Positions 1 to 5,631 of a stretch of DNA of 9,125 bases are shown in pieces. Made by a program: the position numbers and the translations under genes. Source of the stretch: Candidatus Methanoprimaticola hominis (GTDB taxonomy: Archaea; Thermoplasmatota; Thermoplasmata; Methanomassiliicoccales; Methanomethylophilaceae); contig LVVU01000124.1 of assembly GCA_006954465.1 (NCBI GenBank), positions 1 to 9,125 of the forward strand. Direction: 5' to 3'. Below the pieces are notes generated by a model, which saw nothing but the letters and a program-made list of their open reading frames with translations, made no database searches and had not been told where the DNA came from. Position 1 is the stretch's first letter, and each line of letters opens with the position of its first letter.

Positions 1-1333
1 GACGAACCACCTCGGAAGCGGCATGACGCAGCCTGTCCAGCTCCCCTACGGCAGAATCGATCCCCGAGGATGCCGTTCCAAGCTCGCTGCATAGGCTCCT
101 GACCTCGTTCTCATAGGATTGCCTCCTCTCGATGCACGGCTGTACGTCGACTCCGGCAGGCCTCTGCACGGGAGCGGGTTCGGGTGCCTTGCCGCCCCTC
201 CCCTTGATCACGCCTGCGGCGGCTACGGCTATGCCTGCGGCGGTGATCACGAAGCATGCCGGGGATACTGCTATCCCCAGGACGGCGCCGGGCGCGGCTA
301 TCACGATTCCGAGGAGAGCGATGGTCCTGCCGCCCTTGGCCGGGGCCTCCTTCGGCAGGGGCGTCGGTTCCGCAGGCCTGGAACGGGCCGATTCGATGGC
401 ATCCCCATCGGCATGGTACTGCCTGAGTCCGGAGACGACCCTCTCGATCCTCATGGATTGGGCGGATACCTTCCTGTAGTCGACTCCGCCGAGAGCATCC
501 TTGGCATCGCGATAATCGTTCTCCAGCTTCTCCGATGTTTTCTTGGCGGAATCCTCTTCGGCAACCAGGCGCGCCCTCTTGTCGACATCGTCGACCGTGA
601 CCTCCCTGAACTCGCCGAGCGATGCGCGTTCCGATCTGAGGGCTTCGAGCTGCCTGTAGTTCCCCTCGTTCCGCTTGTAGTTCTCGTATATGGAACGGGT
701 CTTCAGATTCTCGTCGCCGGACTGCTGGAGAGCCTCCTTCTGTGCCTTCAGCTTCGCCGCCTTGTCCGCGAGATCCCCATACTCGTCGGCCCTGCGCTTC
801 ATATCCGCTACTTCGGCTTCTGTCCTGCTTATCGATTCGTTGATCCTGAGCAGCTTCGAACCGGAGTTCGAACGCAGACCGACGACGTCCTTCACCTCGT
901 CATCGACCCATTTGATGGCCTCTGGGAGCCTGTCCCCGCCGGGTACCGTGAGGAACCGCTTCTTGATCTCCCCCTTCGTGATGGAATCGGACTTGTCGAG
1001 GGTGTCGGGATCCATGGCGAAGATCTCTCTGAACAGTGCGGGATCGATCCCCCGGACCTCCGCGGGAACATCGCCGATGACCTTCTTCGAATCGTAGCGG
1101 ATCTCCTTCACCGAATCCCCGTCGACGATATCCAGGATGCCGTTGTCCGACTTGTTGCGGGCCGGATACAGCTTCTTGGCGTTCGTAGGGGACAGGACGG
1201 AGCGGATGAACTCCATCGTAGAGGTCTTGCCGCTCTCGTTCGGACCATGGAACACCGTCATACCCTCGTCGACGCGGTAGTCGCGGTCCCTGATAGCACC
1301 GAAGGAGCCGATGCGTATCCTGACTATCCTCAT
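1..1333 (-). CDS. yhaN: YhaN-type (SbcC/Rad50-like) ATPase with internal membrane hairpin, partial (C-terminus outside window)
   Basis: The reading frame is open from the ATG at 1333 to the left edge, giving 444 N-terminal residues. Seen: the N-terminus reads MRIVRIRIGSFGAIRD, followed by a Walker A motif GPNESGKT at residues 30-37. A segment LFREIFAMDPDTL follows, resembling the LFRxxFAxxLDEL stretch of YhaN/AAA_27-type ATPases. A long charged helical region, probably coiled coil, spans about residues 150-335. Residues 337-376 are almost entirely hydrophobic, bounded by KGGR and KGRGGK, and look like two membrane helices with a short turn. A Pro-rich linker and renewed coiled coil follow. 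Known: YhaN proteins are SMC-like partners of the YhaO nuclease, and some carry membrane segments in the coiled coil. Walker B and signature motifs should lie in the missing C-terminal part. The start codon overlaps the upstream stop (ATGA), and a GGGGGTGG ribosome-binding stretch lies 4 bases before it, so translation is probably coupled. Inference: a DNA-repair ATPase held at the membrane. Classical Rad50 is the alternative but fits less well. Confidence 0.82.
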   Translation of the reverse strand, partial: MRIVRIRIGSFGAIRDRDYRVDEGMTVFHGPNESGKTSTMEFIRSVLSPTNAKKLYPARNKSDNGILDIVDGDSVKEIRYDSKKVIGDVPAEVRGIDPALFREIFAMDPDTLDKSDSITKGEIKKRFLTVPGGDRLPEAIKWVDDEVKDVVGLRSNSGSKLLRINESISRTEAEVADMKRRADEYGDLADKAAKLKAQKEALQQSGDENLKTRSIYENYKRNEGNYRQLEALRSERASLGEFREVTVDDVDKRARLVAEEDSAKKTSEKLENDYRDAKDALGGVDYRKVSAQSMRIERVVSGLRQYHADGDAIESARSRPAEPTPLPKEAPAKGGRTIALLGIVIAAPGAVLGIAVSPACFVITAAGIAVAAAGVIKGRGGKAPEPAPVQRPAGVDVQPCIERRQSYENEVRSLCSELGTASSGIDSAVGELDRLRHAASEVVR

Positions 1334-2517
1334 CTGGCCACCCCCAGTCTGGAGACGATGGCCATCACGGCTTCGTCGACTATGGAATCCAGCTCCTCAT
1401 CCGTCATGCATTCGAAGGATTCCAGATTCCTTGCCATGACGGGGTTGGATGACAGCTTCGAGAGTATCGCGTTCCTCCCGGATCCCTTGAGGGAATCCCC
1501 GGAGCCGATGACGAGTCCGATCATGTCCTTCCCGCCCCTCCTGGCATCTATATCGACGGGCGGGACCGTCCTGATATCGAATTCGGAGATCGTGCATCCG
1601 ATCCTCGAACCGATCAGAGACCTCAGATTGTCGGATTGCTCCCGGAGCATCCTGTCCATCTCCCCGCTGCCGACGAATGCCAGCCTGGCGATGGACCCCG
1701 GTGCTATCCTCCTGCGGAGATCATCGGTTATGGAGGCCATGTCCTTCCCGGCGATGTCCACCACCTCATCGTACCAGACGATGCCCTGCGTGGCGAAGAA
1801 CTCGGCCGAGGCCACGCGTCCGTCGCGGACCTCCACCAGGTACGCCCCCTTCTCCCCGGTCTCCTTGAAGCTCCTTCCCTGTATGTTGCCGGGATACACG
1901 ACCCAGGGGTCCTCGGAGAGGACGGCGCGCTTGTGTATGTGGCCGATGGCCCAGTAGTCCACCCCGCGGCCTCTGAGATCGCTCAGGGAGCATGGGGAAT
2001 AGCTGTACTCCGCATCCACGGCATCGACGTCGCAGTGGACGCAGGCGACGGTGAATCTGTCGGGCGAGCCACGGAGCATCGAGGGGATGTTCCTCTCGTC
2101 ATGCCAGTCCGCGAAGCTCGCTCCGACGGCCTCGGCACCCTCCACTCCGGGGATGTCCACCCTCTCCGGTTCGGTCCCGAACTCGTGCACGTTCGGAGGC
2201 ATCGGGATGCTCTCCTCCCATGACGTGTGCGGGTCGTGATTCCCGCGGGAGAGGAACACGGGCACCTTCGCGCGTACCAGCTCATCCACGAGGAACATCC
2301 TCGTGCTCGGTGTGAGGGTCGACTCGTCGAAGGCATCCCCTGCGATGAACAGGGCGTCCGCCCTCGAGTCTATGACCCTGTCGACGATGCGCGAGAACGA
2401 CTCGAATACGGACATCCTCATGCGCTCCGCCGCTTTCGGATCCTTCTCCGAGACCCCTTTGAAACGGGCCCCCAGATGAAGGTCGGCGCAATGAACGAAT
2501 CTGAAATTTGCACCCAT
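1330..2517 (-). CDS. yhaO: YhaO-type metallophosphoesterase DNA nuclease (Mre11/SbcD superfamily)
   Basis: A 395-residue calcineurin-like phosphoesterase, expected to bind two metal ions (typically Mn) and act as a DNA exo/endonuclease. All phosphoesterase signatures are visible: DLH at residues 12-14, GDAFD at 60-64, GNHD at 92-95, a lone His at 161 (VHCD), and GHIH at 192-195. The stretch YPGNIQGRSFKETGEKG (208-224) is the version seen in the bacterial YhaO branch, which is why YhaO is preferred over archaeal Mre11. The length (about 400) also matches YhaO. The C-terminal part (about 260-395) should be the capping/partner-binding region. It is first in an operon with the YhaN-like ATPase, whose ATG overlaps its TGA. 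The ATG at 2517 is chosen because the in-frame ATG at 2538 meets a TAG after five codons, and because a TTTATA box lies 25-30 bases upstream, consistent with a leaderless transcript. Nuclease activity is inferred from family membership. Confidence 0.9.
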   Translation of the reverse strand: MGANFRFVHCADLHLGARFKGVSEKDPKAAERMRMSVFESFSRIVDRVIDSRADALFIAGDAFDESTLTPSTRMFLVDELVRAKVPVFLSRGNHDPHTSWEESIPMPPNVHEFGTEPERVDIPGVEGAEAVGASFADWHDERNIPSMLRGSPDRFTVACVHCDVDAVDAEYSYSPCSLSDLRGRGVDYWAIGHIHKRAVLSEDPWVVYPGNIQGRSFKETGEKGAYLVEVRDGRVASAEFFATQGIVWYDEVVDIAGKDMASITDDLRRRIAPGSIARLAFVGSGEMDRMLREQSDNLRSLIGSRIGCTISEFDIRTVPPVDIDARRGGKDMIGLVIGSGDSLKGSGRNAILSKLSSNPVMARNLESFECMTDEELDSIVDEAVMAIVSRLGVAR

Positions 2518-2540
2518 GCTCTAGCATCTTAATACCATGA

Positions 2541-2546
2541 TATAAA
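2541..2546 (-). promoter_or_regulatory. TATA-like box for the yhaO-yhaN operon
   Basis: TTTATA on the minus strand lies about 24-29 bases before the ATG at 2517. In archaea the start of transcription is usually about 25 bases from the box, so transcription would begin at or just before the start codon. No convincing ribosome-binding site precedes this ATG, which also suits a leaderless mRNA. Called by spacing and composition only. Confidence 0.5.
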
Positions 2547-2553
2547 CGGAACC

Positions 2554-2588
2554 GGGGGGTCGCCGAAAAACCCCCTCTGGAGGCCTCC
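2554..2588. promoter_or_regulatory. G/C hairpin and 10-bp palindrome in divergent intergenic region
   Basis: Between the two divergent TATA-like boxes lie a 6-bp inverted repeat (GGGGGT at 2555-2560, ACCCCC at 2570-2575, 9-base spacer) and a perfect 10-bp palindrome GGAGGCCTCC at 2579-2588. The rest of the roughly 130-base gap holds no RNA gene or ORF that looks real. The palindrome sits upstream of both boxes, where a regulator shared by yhaO and cobQ could bind. This is inference; in GC-rich DNA short palindromes also arise by chance. Confidence 0.3.
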
Positions 2589-2612
2589 GACGGGAGTCGG
2601 GAAACAGGATAC

Positions 2613-2620
2613 AATATTAT
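2613..2620 (+). promoter_or_regulatory. TATA-like box for cobQ
   Basis: AATATTAT is an AT-rich island in otherwise GC-rich sequence, with its right end 27 bases before the cobQ ATG at 2648. It supports that start codon and a leaderless or near-leaderless transcript. It also makes the ATG at 2622, which is out of frame and only two bases downstream of the box, unlikely to be transcribed as a start. Confidence 0.5.
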
Positions 2621-2647
2621 CATGGACCGCGATGACCGCCCGTTATC

Positions 2648-5296
2648 ATGGATTGCATCAAGAAGAAGGTCGACGAGGAACTCAGGAGGGGCTGGATCGG
2701 CAGCGACCTCTCGTGCGAATACAATCCATGTCACTTCAAGGGGCAGGACTGCACATTCTGCTACTGCCCGTTCTATCCCTGCATGGACGAGGACCTCGGA
2801 TGCAATCTGAAGGGGAAGCACGGAGATGTCTGGGCCTGCTCGGACTGCCTGCTCATCCACAGGACCGAGGTCTGCAGATACATCATGGAGGAGGTCGGAC
2901 GCCTCGGCATCGTTTCTGCCGAGGACCCCCGGTTCAAGGACATCTTCGCGGATGTGAAGAAGAGATTCTACCGCGAGGGGAAGGCCATGATGGTGGTCGG
3001 AGCCACCTCCGACGCGGGGAAATCCGTCACCGTCGCGGCGATATGCAGGATCCTGCAGAGGAAAGGGCATCTGGTCGCCCCGTTCAAGAGCCAGAACATG
3101 AGCCTGAACGCCAAGGCCACCCGCATGGGGACGGAGATAGCCATGGCCCAGACCGTCCAGGCCAAGGCCGCCTGCCTCAAGACCCCGGACAGCCACATGA
3201 ACCCGATCCTCCTGAAGCCGAAGAAGGACACCGTGTCCCAGGTCATCGTCTGCGGGAAGCCTTACGCGGATTACGACGTGGAATCGTACTACGACGAATT
3301 CGTCCCGGGACCCGGCAGGAGGATCGTGAAGGAGAACGTGGAGTTCCTCAAGAAGAGGTACGATTACGTCATCATGGAAGGCGCCGGATCCCCTGCGGAG
3401 ATCAACATCTACGACAAGGACATAGCCAACATGGGCGCCGCCGTCGTAGCGGATGCCAGCGTCGTCCTCGTCGTCAACGTGGAATGGGGCGGGGCCTTCG
3501 CATACGCCCTGGGTACGATAGAACTCATCCCCGAGCCGGACAGATCCAGGATAAAAGGCGTGATCTTCAACAACATACGCGGGAAGCTCGACAGGTTCAG
3601 GGACGGCATCCCCGAGTTCGAGAGGATCTGCGGCGTGCCGGTCATAGGAACGATACCCCATGCGGATGTCGTCCTGCCATCCGAGGATTCGGAAGCGCTC
3701 AGAGGGATGCGGAGATGCGGCGACGGGAGGTGCCTGATCGGAGTCGTCAAGTATCCGAGGATGGCGAACTTCACCGACGTGGACCCCCTCTACCTGGAGG
3801 ATGTCTCCGTCGTATTCGTGGAGAAGCCCTCCGACCTCGACGGCGTGGATGCCATAGTCCTGCCCGGAACCAAGAACACGGTCAACGACATGCTGTGGAT
3901 GGAGGAGAATGGCATCGCAGACCGCATCAGGGAGCTCCGCGGCAGGGTCCCCATCGCAGGGATCTGCGGAGGATACCAGATGATGGGGTCCGAACTCCGC
4001 GATCCCGAAGGCATAGAGGGAGGCGTGAAGCGCACCATCCCCGGACTGGGATTCTTCGACATGACCACCACGTTCGGCGAATACAGGAAGCGTGTCGTCA
4101 ACAGCACCGGCCGCATGCTCGCAGGGGACGGCGGGAGGATCACCGGATACGAGCTCCATATGGGTATGTCCGATGTTCACGAGACCCCGCTGTTCGAGAT
4201 CGAGAACAACTTCGACAAGGGTCCGCAGAAGGAGGGCGCCGTCCGCGAGGACGAGATGCTCTACGGGACGTATCTCCACGGCATATTCGACAAGAAGCCC
4301 TTCAGATCCTTCTTCCTGTCCCACGTGAAGCACGACGGAGAGACGGTAGACACCACATGCTCCAAGGACTACGACGAGGTCCTGGAGGAGAACATCCAGA
4401 AGCTGGCGGACGTCTTCGAGGAGAATCTGGACATAGCTCATGGACATCCTGGAGGGGAGGATGTGAGGGCCCTCGTCCTCGGAACATCCTCCGATGCGGG
4501 GAAGACCGTCACCTGCGCCATGATCTGCAGGTATCTTGCCAGGAAGGGACTGGACCCCGTTCCGTTCAAGGCGTCCAACCTCTCGCTCAACTCCTATGCC
4601 ACCAGGGACGGCGGGGAGATCGGAATGGGACAGACCTTCCAGGCCTGGTGCTGCGGCCTCGAGCCGGAGACGGACATGAACCCGGTTCTTCTGAAGCCGA
4701 GCGGGGACGGCAGGATCCAGCTGATAGTCGGAGGGAGGCCCCTGGTGGATCTCTCCGGGGATTCCGAGGAGGGCAGGGACGCCGCACGCAAGGAGATCGA
4801 GAAGGCGTTCCGCAGGCTCTCGTCGGAGCACAGGTTCGTCGTCTGCGAAGGATCCGGATCCCCTGCCGAACTCAACCTCATGGAGCGCGACATGGCCAAT
4901 GTCGGTCTGATGCGCTCGGTCGGGGTCCCGACGATACTGGTGGGGGACATCGAGAGGGGAGGCGTGTTCGCAGCGATCTACGGCACATGGAGACTCATCC
5001 CCGATGATGTCAGACCCCTCATGAAGGGCTTCATCATCAACAGGTTCAGGGGCGAACCGTCCATCCTGAAGGAGGGGATCGAGAGGATCGAGGAGCTCAC
5101 CGGCATGAAGTGCCTCGGGGTGCTCCCCTACCTTCACCTGAGATTCCCGGAGGAGGACTCTCTGTCCAGGTCCGAAGGGAGACTGGAGGGGGACGACCCC
5201 CAGAAGGCGTTCCTCGACAACATCGACATCATGCTCGATGCCGCCATCGAGGCGGGATTCGACTTCGACGCCCTGCTGGAGATCGCGAAGGGCTGA
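2648..5296 (+). CDS. cobQ: Cobyric acid synthase fusion: Cys-rich domain + CobQ synthetase + glutaminase + second synthetase module
   Basis: Cobyric acid synthase uses ATP and glutamine to amidate the b, d, e and g carboxylates of adenosylcobyrinic acid a,c-diamide in cytosolic B12 synthesis. At 882 residues this protein is nearly twice the usual length (about 480-510). Domains in order: residues 1-85, Cys-rich domain with 11 Cys (3, 23, 28, 35, 38, 40, 45, 52, 64, 67, 76), matching the zf-like small domain family associated with methanogen B12 genes; 115-345, synthetase module with P-loop GATSDAGKS (118-126) and QNMSLN (149-154); about 385-555, type-3 glutaminase with nucleophile Cys440 (GICGGYQ) and His544 (YLHGIFD); 609-835, a second synthetase module with P-loop GTSSDAGKT (612-620), MNPVLLKP, GSPAELNL and DIERGGVFA (767-775), but no glutaminase after it. 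The frame is open throughout with no stop or frameshift, so the fusion is real in this sequence. The second module may amidate a subset of positions, act structurally, or serve another corrinoid step; this is unknown. Its stop abuts that of the opposing small gene. Confidence 0.92.
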   Translation: MDCIKKKVDEELRRGWIGSDLSCEYNPCHFKGQDCTFCYCPFYPCMDEDLGCNLKGKHGDVWACSDCLLIHRTEVCRYIMEEVGRLGIVSAEDPRFKDIFADVKKRFYREGKAMMVVGATSDAGKSVTVAAICRILQRKGHLVAPFKSQNMSLNAKATRMGTEIAMAQTVQAKAACLKTPDSHMNPILLKPKKDTVSQVIVCGKPYADYDVESYYDEFVPGPGRRIVKENVEFLKKRYDYVIMEGAGSPAEINIYDKDIANMGAAVVADASVVLVVNVEWGGAFAYALGTIELIPEPDRSRIKGVIFNNIRGKLDRFRDGIPEFERICGVPVIGTIPHADVVLPSEDSEALRGMRRCGDGRCLIGVVKYPRMANFTDVDPLYLEDVSVVFVEKPSDLDGVDAIVLPGTKNTVNDMLWMEENGIADRIRELRGRVPIAGICGGYQMMGSELRDPEGIEGGVKRTIPGLGFFDMTTTFGEYRKRVVNSTGRMLAGDGGRITGYELHMGMSDVHETPLFEIENNFDKGPQKEGAVREDEMLYGTYLHGIFDKKPFRSFFLSHVKHDGETVDTTCSKDYDEVLEENIQKLADVFEENLDIAHGHPGGEDVRALVLGTSSDAGKTVTCAMICRYLARKGLDPVPFKASNLSLNSYATRDGGEIGMGQTFQAWCCGLEPETDMNPVLLKPSGDGRIQLIVGGRPLVDLSGDSEEGRDAARKEIEKAFRRLSSEHRFVVCEGSGSPAELNLMERDMANVGLMRSVGVPTILVGDIERGGVFAAIYGTWRLIPDDVRPLMKGFIINRFRGEPSILKEGIERIEELTGMKCLGVLPYLHLRFPEEDSLSRSEGRLEGDDPQKAFLDNIDIMLDAAIEAGFDFDALLEIAKG

Positions 5297-5551
5297 TCAT
5301 CCGCCGGAGGCGACCCTGAGGGCCTTCACCTCGGATCCCTCAGGAGGAACGGTATCCATCGGGACCGGCCTTCCGCCGATGAGGAATATGTAGGAATCCG
5401 GCGTATGCCCCGCCGAACGCACCGCATCCTCTATCGTGACGCCTGCAGGGACCTCCACGATCCAGTCCTGAGCGCTGACTGTCGCCATGGGACTCTCCAG
5501 AACCGGCGCGGTTATAACATATTCGCCTCCGTTCTGACAGGGCATCAACAT
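5297..5551 (-). CDS. ThiS/MoaD/SAMP-like beta-grasp protein with C-terminal Gly-Gly
   Basis: An 84-residue protein whose C-terminal two thirds fit the ubiquitin-like sulfur-carrier pattern: a strand ending VEVPAG, a helix TIEDAVRSAG, a strand YIFLIGGRPVPMD, a P-x-G turn (PPEGSEV), then a last strand ending in Gly83-Gly84. In this family the terminal Gly-Gly is adenylated by an E1-like enzyme and then thiolated (ThiS, MoaD) or joined to lysines (archaeal SAMPs). The pathway cannot be told here because no E1, thiamine, molybdopterin or tRNA-thiolation partner is in the window. ATG at 5551 (or 5545) is preferred over the ATG at 5488, because the latter would remove the first beta strand (EYVITAPVL). 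An AT-rich palindrome about 28 bases upstream supports 5551. It is a single gene, convergent with cobQ and divergent from gltA. The fold is inferred from a short sequence. Confidence 0.72.
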   Translation of the reverse strand: MLMPCQNGGEYVITAPVLESPMATVSAQDWIVEVPAGVTIEDAVRSAGHTPDSYIFLIGGRPVPMDTVPPEGSEVKALRVASGG

Positions 5552-5578
5552 TCTTATTTACCGTGGCCACTTCATGCG

Positions 5579-5586
5579 ATTATAAT
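5579..5586. promoter_or_regulatory. Palindromic TATA-like box shared by divergent genes
   Basis: ATTATAAT is its own reverse complement, so it can be read as a TATA box in both directions. It is 28 bases from the minus-strand ATG at 5551 (leaderless spacing) and 46 bases from the plus-strand ATG at 5632 (leaving room for a short leader with a ribosome-binding site). A second AT-rich stretch, TAAATAAG on the minus strand at 5561-5554, is too close to 5551 to serve that start. Confidence 0.45.
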
Positions 5587-5617
5587 GCTTCGGTCCGGAG
5601 ATTCCGGCGTTGGAAGC

Positions 5618-5625
5618 GGGAGGGG
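5618..5625 (+). promoter_or_regulatory. Ribosome-binding site of citrate synthase
   Basis: GGGAGGGG ends 6 bases before the ATG at 5632. It fixes this start over the in-frame GTG at 5563, which would add 23 residues unlike any citrate synthase and lies upstream of the TATA-like box. Confidence 0.7.
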
Positions 5626-5631
5626 TCCCCC

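Noticed and set aside
119..1957. 612-residue plus-strand open frame
   Set aside because: It is the exact codon-for-codon complement of the YhaN-like gene and runs through part of yhaO. It begins with TTG, has low-complexity composition and matches no family; it is a by-product of GC-rich codon use.
2518..2647. Cobalamin riboswitch before cobQ
   Set aside because: The gap is only 130 bases, contains no recognisable B12-box-like sequence, and the TATA-like box leaves almost no leader RNA.
2622..2810. ATG at 2622 as a small upstream gene or leader peptide before cobQ
   Set aside because: It lies only two bases after the TATA-like box, so it would sit upstream of the expected transcript start, and its frame is Arg/Ser-rich without features.
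3379..4875. Shared CCGGATCCCCTGC in the two cobQ modules as a recent DNA repeat
   Set aside because: The identity is limited to one conserved protein motif (GSPAE); the rest of the modules differ clearly, so the duplication is old, or the modules joined after diverging.
2632..5007. 791-residue plus-strand frame overlapping cobQ
   Set aside because: Arg/Gly/His-rich translation typical of an out-of-frame reading of a GC-rich gene; the cobQ frame explains the sequence.
2282..5137. 951-residue minus-strand open frame opposite cobQ
   Set aside because: Long but antisense to a gene with many recognised motifs; composition is His/Val/Asp-rich, as expected from complementing GC-rich codons. No recognisable domain.
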